This document shows, one piece after another, positions 13,077-20,924 of a stretch of DNA of 27,978 nt. This DNA comes from Candidatus Woesearchaeota archaeon. GTDB taxonomy: Archaea; Nanobdellota; Nanobdellia; Woesearchaeales; UBA12501. Position numbers and translations under genes: made by a program. Positions within the stretch are counted from its first letter, which is position 1. Each line of letters begins with the position of its first letter. The notes below the pieces were generated by a model. That model was not told the DNA's origin. It was given only the letters and a program-made list of their open reading frames with translations, and did no database searches. The stretch covers positions 1 through 27,978 of the forward strand of contig WJJV01000116.1 of assembly GCA_014729495.1 (NCBI GenBank), written 5' to 3'.

Positions 13077-14159
13077 CTTCCTTATAATCACTTCGCCTTT
13101 CTTTACTTTCACTGAGACCTCATGCTTCTCGCTGAAGTCTGCTATGTCATTGATGACTTCTGGCAGAAGTATCCTGTTGCCCCTGAAGTCAAGGTTTGTC
13201 AGTATCTCTTTGGACTGACTCGCGGCCTTTGATGTTCCCTGTATGCCAAGCTCCTCGAGCACATTTGAAGCTCCGTAGATCTGCTCTACCTTCTTCCTTG
13301 ACTTTGTTGTCTCATATAGCCATTTTGCTATCTTGTCAGCTATGTCCATCTTTGTGGCTTTTGTTATGCCCTGCAGGCCAGGGCTGAGATTGACCTCAAG
13401 AACTAAAGGGCCTTTGGCGCTCTCAAGCATGTCTATTCCGCATATGCCTGCGCCAATCGCTTCAGCTGCCCTGACTGCGATCTTCTTGGAATGGTTGTCA
13501 AGATCAAAAGGCTCTCCGGTTCCTCCTGCATGTATGTTGGATCTCTTCTCTCCTTCAACAGCCTTTCTCTTCATAGCGCCGACGACCTTGTTTCCCACAA
13601 CAATAGCTCTTACATCAACGCCTCCTGTCTCAACATACTCCTGTATAAGGAAAGGCTGCTTGAGCGCTGTCAGCGCATCAAGCATGGATGATGCTGAAGA
13701 GTATGACTCGGCGAACATGACACCCTTTCCCTGGGTTCCTTTTGGGAATTTTATAACAATAGGATAATTCACTTTCTCGAATATGGCTTTTGCTGCCTCT
13801 GCAGTGGCTGCAAGGTATGTTGTAGGTGTAGGCACAGCATGCTGCTGCATCCTGAGCTGTGTCAGCAGCTTGTCCTGGCCTATGGAAAAAGCAGACGGGG
13901 CTATGGGCATGAAGCATTTCTTTGCAAGAGCAGAGCTTATTGACCTGAGCATCTCAGTGTATCTGAATGATCCTTTTGCATAGATGCAGTCATAATCATT
14001 CAGTGGCTTGTCCCTGTAAAGGACATTTATTCCATCTTTTCCTACATCTACCTCTATCTCCTTGAGCTGTACTTCATCAACCTCATCAAAGTATTTTCTC
14101 ATAGCTTCTGCTACCCACTTTGAAGATACGCTTCCAAGACTTATCACTGCCCCCTTCAT
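13056..14159 (-). CDS. rimK: RimK-like ATP-grasp ligase with C-terminal extension
   Basis: A 367-residue ATP-grasp enzyme. Residues ~95-290 carry the fold: PTPTTYLAATAEAAKAIFEK, YPIVIKFPKGTQGKGVMFAES (ATP-binding Lys and Gly-rich loop), FLIQEYVETGGVDVRAIVVG, MKRKAVEGEKRSNIHAGGTG, and the metal-binding VLEVNLSPGLQGI. This matches RimK/LysX/MptN-type ligases that add glutamate or other amino acids to a carboxylate. A ~65-residue C-terminal domain (ILTNLDFRGNRILLPEVIND, then a KVKKGEVIIRKFGE strand pair) is extra. The rimB-like gene sits just upstream in the same operon. Bacterial RimK modifies ribosomal protein S6, which archaea lack, so the substrate is open. The 3' end holds one direct-repeat copy. 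Confidence 0.88.
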   Translation of the reverse strand: MKGAVISLGSVSSKWVAEAMRKYFDEVDEVQLKEIEVDVGKDGINVLYRDKPLNDYDCIYAKGSFRYTEMLRSISSALAKKCFMPIAPSAFSIGQDKLLTQLRMQQHAVPTPTTYLAATAEAAKAIFEKVNYPIVIKFPKGTQGKGVMFAESYSSASSMLDALTALKQPFLIQEYVETGGVDVRAIVVGNKVVGAMKRKAVEGEKRSNIHAGGTGEPFDLDNHSKKIAVRAAEAIGAGICGIDMLESAKGPLVLEVNLSPGLQGITKATKMDIADKIAKWLYETTKSRKKVEQIYGASNVLEELGIQGTSKAASQSKEILTNLDFRGNRILLPEVINDIADFSEKHEVSVKVKKGEVIIRKFGEMKK

Positions 14160-14168
14160 TCTATAACC

Positions 14169-14549
14169 TTATTCAACTTTTGTAGGATCAACAAGGAACC
14201 TGTTGTCCTTCAGAATATTCTGCCCTATAAGCACACTGTATTTCATATGGCTCCTGTCAGCAAGAGTGAACTCTGACTTTATCCTCTTGTTGGCGATTGA
14301 TATCTCAGTCTCTATCACTGGCCTGAGTGTATTGCCTGATGCAGACTTGACCATCTTTGACCTGAGTATCGGCCCTAACCTAAGCTCTGCAGCAAGCTTG
14401 ACATCAATTGAGCTTTTTGTAGCTCCTGTGTCTATCCTTGCCACTACTTCTTTCCTGCCTTTTGGGCCGTAGACAGTGATCCTTTCGTTCAGGCCCACTA
14501 CTGTCCTGTCATTGTACTGGACAACTATGTTTCTGCTTGCTACTGGCAT
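14169..14549 (-). CDS. rimB: RimB/retropepsin-like protease
   Basis: A 126-residue protein of the RimB/Zn_protease family, with a retropepsin-like aspartic protease fold. The active-site motif is ARIDTGATKSSIDV (D40-T-G-A). The substrate-binding flaps and later strands (ETEISIANKRIKSEFTLADR; KYSVLIGQNIL) match the family's LIGR-x-x-L end. In bacteria RimB removes glutamates added by RimK or works in the same cycle. Adjacency to the rimK-like gene (9-base gap) makes a reversible poly-amino-acid tagging system likely. TTTATAAA at 14572-14579 is 26.5 bases upstream of the ATG, so the operon starts leaderless here. Confidence 0.82.
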   Translation of the reverse strand: MPVASRNIVVQYNDRTVVGLNERITVYGPKGRKEVVARIDTGATKSSIDVKLAAELRLGPILRSKMVKSASGNTLRPVIETEISIANKRIKSEFTLADRSHMKYSVLIGQNILKDNRFLVDPTKVE

Positions 14550-14571
14550 AGTTCTCTTTAATATACTGTGG

Positions 14572-14579
14572 TTTATAAA
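14572..14579 (-). promoter_or_regulatory. TATA box of the rimB-rimK operon
   Basis: TTTATAAA lies 26.5 bases before the rimB ATG at 14549. It is divergent from the TATA box at 14632, with a ~50-base shared region between. Confidence 0.55.
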
Positions 14580-14631
14580 ATTAACTGTTTGTTTAAGTTA
14601 ACCACTCTGTTATAGTAAAGATAGAAACTTT

Positions 14632-14639
14632 TTTATAAT
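14632..14639 (+). promoter_or_regulatory. TATA box of the TPR-like gene
   Basis: TTTATAAT is centred 25.5 bases before ATG 14661. It selects that start over the in-frame TTG at 14646. Confidence 0.55.
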
Positions 14640-14660
14640 ACCTCTTTGTTTGTATCTGTT

Positions 14661-15632
14661 ATGGTATCCATAGACCAGACAATACAGGACGCATGGAATG
14701 GTTTTGAAGAGGTTTTCTTCAAACACAGGATTCTTCATCCAGACAAGGATAGGGCAATTGAAGGATATGATGCAGTGGCCCAAAAGCATCTTTCTGATGA
14801 TAGTCTTGACAGAGATATAAGAGATTCTGTGGAAGCTTTGAAGAAAGCCTATAGCGCAGATTCAATAAGAGTTTCTATCAGCCCTGAGGATGATGAGAAT
14901 AAAACAGCTCAAGCATTATCATATTTCAGGGAATCTATGGAACTTATAGATTCTCAGCATGATATTGTTGAAGCTATTGTGAGAGAATTTAGAGGAATAT
15001 TCTTTAACCAGTTCAGGATAGACCATGATCTGGGAATAGAGGATCTTAAGAAGGCAGAAGAAATATATGAAAAGCATGGCCATATGGAAAAGATGGCAAG
15101 ATCATCTTCTGTCAAAGGAGCAAACTACCTTGGAAGAGCATTGAGAAAAGAGGTTACTCTTGGTAAAGATGATTTCAGAGAATCAGAAGGCTGTTTCATG
15201 AAAGCGATATCCCTTTCTGATGAACTGCTTTCTGAAGGTACTGTTAATGATGGGCTGATAACATATAAAGGAATAGATTACCTGTCAAGAAATATAATAA
15301 GCATCAAAGCAGATGCTAACCATGGACTTGGAAGGGCCCATTATTTAAGAGCAGAAGCAGACGAGAATAATTCAGAACATCATCTGATGAGGTCTGTTGA
15401 GATACTCAATGAATCTGAGAAGCTTTATTCAGAAGTTGAAGGTGGAGAAGGACCTACTGCAATCATTAATCTTGAGAAAGCTTATGTCTTATCTCTTCTT
15501 AATATGAAAGACGAATGCAGAATAGCAATGGAAAGATATAATGAAGGAGTCAGCACAGGCACTGTTCAGGATGCTTCAAAGACAGTGCTTAAACATGAGG
15601 TTGACCATGTTGAGCAGTACCTGGATGGCTAG
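14661..15632 (+). CDS. All-helical TPR-like protein, unknown
   Basis: A 323-residue soluble, acidic, almost entirely helical protein. Several stretches read like tetratricopeptide helices: ALSYFRESMELIDSQHDIVE; DLKKAEEIYEKHGHMEKMAR; SEGCFMKAISLSDELLSEG; GLGRAHYLRAEADENNSEHH; SVEILNESEKLYSEVEGGEG. The spacing fits degenerate TPR units, but the consensus is loose. It probably acts as a protein-binding scaffold. The ATG at 14661 is chosen from the leaderless promoter spacing. It is divergent from rimB. Its 3' end overlaps the lysS stop by four bases, tail to tail. Confidence 0.7.
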   Translation: MVSIDQTIQDAWNGFEEVFFKHRILHPDKDRAIEGYDAVAQKHLSDDSLDRDIRDSVEALKKAYSADSIRVSISPEDDENKTAQALSYFRESMELIDSQHDIVEAIVREFRGIFFNQFRIDHDLGIEDLKKAEEIYEKHGHMEKMARSSSVKGANYLGRALRKEVTLGKDDFRESEGCFMKAISLSDELLSEGTVNDGLITYKGIDYLSRNIISIKADANHGLGRAHYLRAEADENNSEHHLMRSVEILNESEKLYSEVEGGEGPTAIINLEKAYVLSLLNMKDECRIAMERYNEGVSTGTVQDASKTVLKHEVDHVEQYLDG

Positions 15633-17281
15633 ACATTCCTGAACAATTCCAGTGCCCTTTCTCCTAATGTTAATATGAACGATGCGAGCTTTGGGCCTCT
15701 TTCTCTCTTGAGCAGCACCATGTATGCTCCTTTGAAGAAATCCTTTATAGGAATGTCAAGCTCTTCGCATATCCTGTAGAATTCATTATGCAGTTCCTCT
15801 TCTGTGTAATCATTGTCCCTTGCCTTGTCTGCCGCAAGATGCAGGGCTTTCTTCTGCTTGTCAGACAGATTATTTCTCATTTCCTCGCTCACGTCTGACT
15901 GCAGCTCATAGATGGCATCCTCTGGAGCATATTTCCTGAGCCATGCATTGGCCTTGTCAAGCCTGTCTATTATCTCCTTTTTCTTGTCCTCTTCCCAATG
16001 GCCTGTCTTCTTCAATGCATCTATCATGTCCTGCTCTTTCTCAAAGAGCTGTGATACAAGCACTGCATGGCTGAACCTCATCTTGAGAGGTTTTCTCGCT
16101 TTCTTGCCATGGCTTATGTCAAAGAGCCTATGGATGTGCTCCTCTTTCTTTACATTATCCATCTTCTTATTTCCTGAGAAAAGCTCTGCCAGATGGTCGA
16201 ACTCATCATACAGCTTCGGCAGGTCTGTCCATGAGAAACTTCTTGTCTTCATCAGCCTCTTATTGTAGAAAAGCCTCAAAAGCTCAGGTGTAGCAACCTC
16301 AAGCCATTCGCTTGGATAGACAACATTCCCTAATGATGCAGACATCTTCTTGTTGTCAATCATCAGGTGTTCATAGAATATAGGGACTGGATGAGGGAAT
16401 TCCAGGACTTTCTCGCATATCTCTGCATTGACCCAGAATGCTGAGTTCGGGACCTGATATTCCTTTCCTGCGCCTTCTGAGCATACATTCCATCGGTCCC
16501 ACTGGCTGGCCCATTCTGACTTCCACATAAGCTTTCCTGGATCCTTCAATGGATCAGCAACACCTTTGTGCCCGCAGCCTTTTGCTGTGGTTGTCTGGAA
16601 CTTGTAGTCCTGGCATAAATAATGCACTTTTCCATCCTCAAACTTTGTTATGCTCGGAGTTGCAATCTTTCCGCAGTTCTCACATATAGGCGTGAAAGGG
16701 CTCCATCCTTTAGGCAGCTCTGAATCCCTGTACTTCCTCAGGATATCCTTCACATTCTCAGCATTATCTATTATCTTCTTTATCTGCTCTCTGAAATTGC
16801 CTTTCTTATATTCCTCTCTCATTGAGAACTTATCCATATTAGAATCAACAAACTGGTCAATGACCCGCAGATATTCCTCTCTGTGATGATCTGCGTATGA
16901 CTTGTGACAGCCGTCAGGATCAGGCACTTCTGTAACAGGTGTTCCGAGGTACTTCTCATATTCTGGAGGGATTCCTTTTGGCACTTTCCTCAATGGATCC
17001 ATATCCTCAGAGACCCAGATTAATCTTGATTTCACTCCTGCATCAAGCAGTGCCTTGTGGACAGAAGCAGACCTTATTGTGTCAGAAAGACGGCCTATAT
17101 GCAATACTCCGGACAGGCTTGCAGATGTCTTCACAACAAATTCCTTGAATTCTGGAACCTTTTTGGATTTGTCATAATGGAAATCCTTTCTGTTGATTAT
17201 CTCATCTGCAATCTGGTCTGCCCAGAATAGTGATGAATCTGGTTTATCTTGCTTTGCAGATCCCTTGCCATTTTTTGCCAT
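15629..17281 (-). CDS. lysS: Class I lysyl-tRNA synthetase
   Basis: A 550-residue class I LysRS, the archaeal type unrelated to the class II enzyme of most bacteria. It charges tRNA-Lys. The HIGH signature is SGVLHIGRLSDTIR (H61), followed by the LIWVSEDMDPLRKVPKGIP lysine-site region. A zinc-finger-like insertion has CENCGK and a paired CQDYK/KGCGHKG. FPHPVPIFYEHL and the KMSKS-type loop KKMSASLGN (K312) complete the active site. The C-terminal ~200 residues form the helical cage that binds the anticodon. The second lysine of KMSKS is alanine here (KMSAS); class I LysRS loops often vary at this position. The promoter TATA (17304-17311) overlaps the stop of the upstream gene. Confidence 0.95.
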   Translation of the reverse strand: MAKNGKGSAKQDKPDSSLFWADQIADEIINRKDFHYDKSKKVPEFKEFVVKTSASLSGVLHIGRLSDTIRSASVHKALLDAGVKSRLIWVSEDMDPLRKVPKGIPPEYEKYLGTPVTEVPDPDGCHKSYADHHREEYLRVIDQFVDSNMDKFSMREEYKKGNFREQIKKIIDNAENVKDILRKYRDSELPKGWSPFTPICENCGKIATPSITKFEDGKVHYLCQDYKFQTTTAKGCGHKGVADPLKDPGKLMWKSEWASQWDRWNVCSEGAGKEYQVPNSAFWVNAEICEKVLEFPHPVPIFYEHLMIDNKKMSASLGNVVYPSEWLEVATPELLRLFYNKRLMKTRSFSWTDLPKLYDEFDHLAELFSGNKKMDNVKKEEHIHRLFDISHGKKARKPLKMRFSHAVLVSQLFEKEQDMIDALKKTGHWEEDKKKEIIDRLDKANAWLRKYAPEDAIYELQSDVSEEMRNNLSDKQKKALHLAADKARDNDYTEEELHNEFYRICEELDIPIKDFFKGAYMVLLKRERGPKLASFILTLGERALELFRNV

Positions 17282-17303
17282 AATAATAAAAAAGAAATAA
17301 GGT

Positions 17304-17311
17304 TATTTAAA
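17304..17311 (-). promoter_or_regulatory. TATA box of lysS
   Basis: On the minus strand TTTAAATA is 26.5 bases before the lysS ATG. It overlaps the stop codon of the gene at 17307, so lysS can be expressed apart from the dapA operon. Confidence 0.55.
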
Positions 17312-17645
17312 GCTTTGCCTGGTCTTCATGCACCTGCCGCATGGCATACTTTCCAAGAATTGTTGTGACAAGGGCATCTGTAGCTGTCTTTTGTGATTCT
17401 GGAGTCTGGCCATTCATCCCGATCCTGAGATGATACTCATCAGAGCCAGTATAATGCTCTACCTGCATTGCAGGAGCATCTCCTCTCTGCTTTCTCTGAT
17501 AGAGTCTTCCCCAGTCAATCTCTCCTCTGATCCTTCTCATTGAGCTGTCTGATGTAAGTCCAGATAGGGTGGCCACTACGTACGCAGCATCTCTTTGGAA
17601 CTGCTGCTTCTCATAGGGTTCTGGATTGAAAGCGTATTGCATCAT
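17307..17645 (-). CDS. Unknown small protein cotranscribed with dapA
   Basis: A 112-residue soluble protein of no family I recognise. It has alternating charged and aromatic residues (MMQYAFNPEPYEKQQFQRDA; EIDWGRLYQRKQRGDAPAMQ), a predicted beta strand region (VEHYTGSDEYHLRIG) and a C-terminal helix. It starts four bases after the dapA stop, and its ribosome-binding site GGTGAG overlaps that stop codon, so the two genes are coupled. Whether it acts with DapA is unknown. Confidence 0.65.
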   Translation of the reverse strand: MMQYAFNPEPYEKQQFQRDAAYVVATLSGLTSDSSMRRIRGEIDWGRLYQRKQRGDAPAMQVEHYTGSDEYHLRIGMNGQTPESQKTATDALVTTILGKYAMRQVHEDQAKL

Positions 17646-17649
17646 TGTC

Positions 17650-18582
17650 TCACCTGTTGACTACTTGTATCCCTATATTCTCCAGGGCGGTCTCTATTGT
17701 TGTTCTCTTGTTTCCTGTTGCAAGAGATATCGGTTTTCTTGCATGAGGCTGTATCATTCCCATTGCATGCAGAGCTGTCTTTACTGACTTAGGATTGCCT
17801 GCGATGAACATCGCAGAGTTAAGCTCAGCTATCCTTTCCTGCAGGCTCTCTGCTCCTTCATTGTCTCCAGCTGCATAAAGGTTCCACACCTCTGAGACAA
17901 GGTCAGGGACTGCATTTGCTGTGACTGAGATCGCTCCTTTTCCTCCCATCTTATAGAAGATAAGATTTTCTGCATCCTCTCCTGAGTACAGCTCTAATCC
18001 TGGATTCTCGCATATGAATCTTGCTGTTTCAAGATCAGTTGGATCTGCCCACTTCACACCAATGAATTCAGGTATCTTAGCAAGCTCTCTTGCAGAGTAT
18101 TCTGTGAAACTTGCTCCTGTCCTGCCAGGCACATGGTATGCGATCATCGGCAGGTCTTCATTCTCAGTTGCAATTATAGTGTAATATTCTGATATGATAT
18201 CCTCTTCTTCTGGCTTGTTGTAATATGGCTCAACAAGAAGCACTGCATCAACGCCTGCCTCTTTTGCGTGCCTTGTCCTCTTCAGTGCTTCGCAGGTGCT
18301 GTTGCTTCCTGTGCCTCCCACAACAGGGACTCTTCCATCAGCATATTCCACAACCCTCTCAACAACAAGATCATGCTGCCTGTTAGACAGTGTAGCGCTC
18401 TCTCCTGTTGTTCCACAGGGAACAAGAAAACCTATTCCTTTGTCAATCTGGAATTCTACAAGATGCTTCAATGCACCATAGTCAACACTTCCATTGCTGT
18501 TCATGGGTGTGACAAGTGCAGTGCCTGCACCATGTATGTTATGATCCACATATCCTATTTCATCTGAATGTTCATTCTCCAT
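17650..18582 (-). CDS. dapA: 4-hydroxy-tetrahydrodipicolinate synthase (DapA family)
   Basis: A 310-residue class I TIM-barrel lyase/aldolase. DapA condenses pyruvate with aspartate semialdehyde, the first committed step to lysine by the diaminopimelate route. Seen are GAGTALVTPMNSNGSVDY at the N-terminus, PCGTTGESATLS (pyruvate-binding TTGE), VEPYYNKP, AYHVPGRTG (catalytic Tyr plus Arg), and the Schiff-base lysine in IGVKWADPTDL. All catalytic residues expected for DapA are present, though N-acetylneuraminate lyase-like relatives share several. ATG 18582 has a strong ribosome-binding site (AAGGGGG, eight bases away), which rules out the longer TTG start at 18603. A DapB-like reductase lies 1.2 kb away, supporting the lysine assignment. 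Confidence 0.88.
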   Translation of the reverse strand: MENEHSDEIGYVDHNIHGAGTALVTPMNSNGSVDYGALKHLVEFQIDKGIGFLVPCGTTGESATLSNRQHDLVVERVVEYADGRVPVVGGTGSNSTCEALKRTRHAKEAGVDAVLLVEPYYNKPEEEDIISEYYTIIATENEDLPMIAYHVPGRTGASFTEYSARELAKIPEFIGVKWADPTDLETARFICENPGLELYSGEDAENLIFYKMGGKGAISVTANAVPDLVSEVWNLYAAGDNEGAESLQERIAELNSAMFIAGNPKSVKTALHAMGMIQPHARKPISLATGNKRTTIETALENIGIQVVNR

Positions 18583-18608
18583 TTTTCTTATCCCCCTTGA
18601 CAATGAAT

Positions 18609-18626
18609 GCCTTGCAAAAGCAAGGC
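18609..18626 (-). promoter_or_regulatory. Hairpin in the dapA leader
   Basis: GCCTTGC-ttttGCAAGGC on the minus strand is a perfect 7-bp stem in the ~48-base dapA leader, about ten bases before the ribosome-binding site. It may be an operator dyad or an RNA control element. Confidence 0.4.
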
Positions 18627-18651
18627 AAAAACTTTGGCAATAAACAATAAT

Positions 18652-18659
18652 TTTATATA
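18652..18659 (-). promoter_or_regulatory. TATA box of the dapA operon
   Basis: On the minus strand this reads TATATAAA, which places transcription start near 18630 and gives a leader of about 48 bases. Confidence 0.5.
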
Positions 18660-18680
18660 TTAGTATATTAACTTAATGTT

Positions 18681-18714
18681 ATTATAATAACACAATGTGT
18701 TATTCCGTGTTATT
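18681..18714 (+). promoter_or_regulatory. Promoter and palindromic operator of the ACT-domain gene
   Basis: ATTATAAT (18681-18688) is the TATA box. It overlaps AATAACAC-aat-GTGTTATT (18686-18704), a perfect 8-bp dyad, and a third half site GTGTTATT follows at 18707-18714. A protein bound here would cover the TATA box and start site. The dapA TATA box is only ~25 bases away, so one regulator could control both directions. Confidence 0.6.
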
Positions 18715-18738
18715 TACAGAGGTTATGAAAGAAATAAA

Positions 18739-19392
18739 ATGCCTACAGTAGCGCATATAGTTGAACATATTGTAAAGGAGAGGCCTCTTTTGCAGGAGGC
18801 AATAATAGAGGACATTGTTAATTATGCATCTGTTGCAGAAAACATAAAGCCTGACATTGAGAGGATGCTTGAGAAAAAAGTCAAGATCAGCGCAATAGTC
18901 ATGGCATTGAGAAGGACAGCAGAGAAGATAAGGAGCAAAGCTCCAAGAGCGAAATTTGACTATAATTCTGAGATATTCATGAAGACAAATGTCTGCGACA
19001 TCGGAGTGCTGAAGTCCCCTTCATTCTTCAGCAAGCTCAGTAAGATATACTCTATTGTTGATTATGAAAAAGGAGATTCACTGAATATAATCCAGGGAAA
19101 CTATGAGGTGTCCATCATAGCAAATGAGAAGTTTGCTGACAGAATAGAGAAGACGCTTGAAGGAGAGAAGATTGTGAGGAAAGACAAAGGCCTTGTGATT
19201 GTCGGCCTGAACTTCCCAAAAGAGTATGTTGACCAGCCAGGTGTGATTGCGACAATAACAAGAAAGCTGGCCTGGAATGGTGTTAACATTCTTGAAGTCA
19301 TTTCCACATTCAAGGAGCTGAACTTTGTTGTCAGCAAGAAGGACGCTACAAAGGCATACGATGCACTGAACGAACTGATAGATGGGAAATGA
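18739..19392 (+). CDS. ACT-domain regulatory protein
   Basis: A 217-residue protein. The N-terminal ~75 residues are helical and basic (IVEHIVKERPLLQEAIIEDI; ISAIVMALRRTAEKIRSKAP) and resemble a DNA-binding or oligomerisation region. The C-terminal part has two ACT-like segments: KIYSIVDYEKGDSLNIIQGN and FPKEYVDQPGVIATITRKLAWNGVNILEVIST. The second carries the ligand-binding D-x-P-G-V-I motif of aspartokinase-type ACT domains, which sense lysine, threonine or other amino acids. No kinase domain is present. Position divergent from dapA suggests an amino-acid-responsive regulator; DNA binding is inference. ATG 18739 is favoured by the promoter position and the protein start over the earlier ATT-rich frame. 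Confidence 0.72.
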   Translation: MPTVAHIVEHIVKERPLLQEAIIEDIVNYASVAENIKPDIERMLEKKVKISAIVMALRRTAEKIRSKAPRAKFDYNSEIFMKTNVCDIGVLKSPSFFSKLSKIYSIVDYEKGDSLNIIQGNYEVSIIANEKFADRIEKTLEGEKIVRKDKGLVIVGLNFPKEYVDQPGVIATITRKLAWNGVNILEVISTFKELNFVVSKKDATKAYDALNELIDGK

Positions 19393-19435
19393 TTACGAAT
19401 TCGTATCCATTCTGGGGTAATCTAGAAAAGAAAGT

Positions 19436-19443
19436 TTTATAAG
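19436..19443 (+). promoter_or_regulatory. TATA box of the CxxC gene
   Basis: TTTATAAG is centred 26.5 bases before ATG 19466, indicating a leaderless transcript that should also carry the dapB-like gene. Confidence 0.55.
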
Positions 19444-19465
19444 GAAAATATCTATTGCTTTCTCT

Positions 19466-19789
19466 ATGGGTGGCGGAGAAGAAGAAAGCAGATGCCTTCT
19501 TGGATTAGGCACAAACATGACTTCTGATTATCATACTCTTGAGGATCTTAGTGGGGTAGCAGGCTCGCTTATAGTTTTATCAGAAACTTCTTTAGGTGGA
19601 AACAAGAAAGGTGTCTATTGCAGAGGCCACAAATGCCTTACCATTGAGACACTTACAGAGATGGATCCTCACTATGCACAGAGAGGGATGGAGATAAATG
19701 ATGAGGGAATTCTCTTGAATCTGCATCACTCACCAATATGCTATGGATGCTCTTTTGATAGGGAAACGCAGAGGAATGAGGAGGTTTGA
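19466..19789 (+). CDS. Unknown protein with CxxC motif, upstream of dapB-like gene
   Basis: A 107-residue soluble protein with cysteines at C10, in VYCRGHKCLTIE (C-x4-C) and in SPICYGCSFD (CYGC). With H54 and H88-H89 these could form a zinc site. I do not recognise the family. The N-terminus is Gly/Glu-rich. Its stop is three bases before the DapB-like ATG, and its last codons contain the GAGGAGG ribosome-binding site for that gene, so the two are coupled. A role linked to the reductase is suggested only by position. Confidence 0.65.
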   Translation: MGGGEEESRCLLGLGTNMTSDYHTLEDLSGVAGSLIVLSETSLGGNKKGVYCRGHKCLTIETLTEMDPHYAQRGMEINDEGILLNLHHSPICYGCSFDRETQRNEEV

Positions 19790-19792
19790 ATA

Positions 19793-20866
19793 ATGGAACC
19801 AATAAATGTCTTATTATCAGGAACTGGAAGCATGGGTGCTGAGATTGCAAAGACAATCAATGCAAGAGATGACATGCATGTTCTGCCAGTTGCTTTTACA
19901 GGAGAGGATATTGAAGATTTGATGTGGTATCCTCATCAAAATAAGGGATTCAGTTACGTGCTTCTAAAGCCAGACAAATTTGATGGAGCACTGAATAATC
20001 TTGTCAATAAGCAGGGGATTAAGAATATTGTAGCAGTAGAATTTGGAACACCAGGAACAAACAATACAGAGCTTTATGCAAAACACAATATTCCCTGGGT
20101 GAGCGGAACAACAGGAGTTGACAAGAGCGCCCTGAAAGGCAATGGGGTGTATGATGTGAATATGGCTCTGCCTTTGATCGCTATTACTCATGGTCTTGAG
20201 GCGCTTGCAGAAGACGCAAGTTTCAAAGATTATCTTAAAGGGTTCACAGGTGATTTTCCTGAAAGCCACCAGCTCTACAAGAAAGATCCAAGCGGAACAA
20301 GAAAGAAATGGGCAGCTTCCCTTGAGAAACTTGGCGCATCCTTGACTTTATCAACACCAGAAAGGCTTGAACCAAGAGGCCATGGTTATCATAAGGTTTT
20401 CATGCAGTCTGAAGAACACACAGTAAAGCCTCTTGAACTCTGGGCTGCTTTGATTGAATATGCAGCAGACAACCTCAAAGAGGCATTCTCTGGATTCAAT
20501 GCCAGTGTAAAGTCAACATCAAATATAGATGGAAGACCTTTATATAGGGTATTGGCAGAAAAACAGTTTGATCTGGGCATCCTTAATGTGGGGCCTCATG
20601 CAGAAGATGTTTCATATGCAGATACACAGGATGCACGTTTAGCAAACCTTTACTTGACCATACTCGGAGGAGGAGCAGATATTGAATTCAAATCCAACAC
20701 CCACAAGGACAGAGGTACAAATATGGGATTTGAGACAAGAGTTGACGGCAGAGGAATCTACATGCCAGGTATAATGGCTGCAGTGAAACATGTCCACGAG
20801 CAGGTATATGAGAAAGGAAACAATGATATGAGAGTCCAGAGCATGATGCCTGTTGTGAAGAAATAA
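19793..20866 (+). CDS. Dihydrodipicolinate reductase (DapB)-like protein, enlarged
   Basis: A 357-residue NAD(P)-binding reductase. The Rossmann start is NVLLSGTGSMGAEIAKTI. The nicotinamide region is VAVEFGTPGTNNTELY followed by WVSGTTGVDKS, matching DapB's DFT-x-P and GTTG. The catalytic/substrate motif appears as PESHQLYKKDPSGTRKKWA, where DapB has E-x-H-H-x-x-K-x-D-A-P-S-G-T-A; the key H, K and SGT are kept. DapB is normally 240-300 residues, so this protein has roughly 60-100 extra residues, mainly an added central and C-terminal part (HGYHKVFMQSEEHTVKPLEL onward). It may therefore act on a related substrate. DapA nearby supports a diaminopimelate/lysine role. GAGGAGG precedes the ATG. 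Confidence 0.8.
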   Translation: MEPINVLLSGTGSMGAEIAKTINARDDMHVLPVAFTGEDIEDLMWYPHQNKGFSYVLLKPDKFDGALNNLVNKQGIKNIVAVEFGTPGTNNTELYAKHNIPWVSGTTGVDKSALKGNGVYDVNMALPLIAITHGLEALAEDASFKDYLKGFTGDFPESHQLYKKDPSGTRKKWAASLEKLGASLTLSTPERLEPRGHGYHKVFMQSEEHTVKPLELWAALIEYAADNLKEAFSGFNASVKSTSNIDGRPLYRVLAEKQFDLGILNVGPHAEDVSYADTQDARLANLYLTILGGGADIEFKSNTHKDRGTNMGFETRVDGRGIYMPGIMAAVKHVHEQVYEKGNNDMRVQSMMPVVKK

Positions 20867-20889
20867 TTTTATTATATCTTTTCTTTTAT

Positions 20890-20907
20890 ATTATTATTAT
20901 TATTATT
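20890..20907. repeat. (ATT)6 microsatellite
   Basis: Six ATT units lie between the convergent dapB-like and membrane-protein genes, inside a T-rich stretch that may terminate the dapB-like transcript. Confidence 0.7.
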
Positions 20908-20924
20908 GCAGAAATAGAAGATGC

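Noticed and set aside
19394..19405. TACGAATTCGTA palindrome just after the ACT gene
   Set aside because: It is a short isolated dyad between stop codon and next promoter with no second copy nearby, so chance cannot be excluded.
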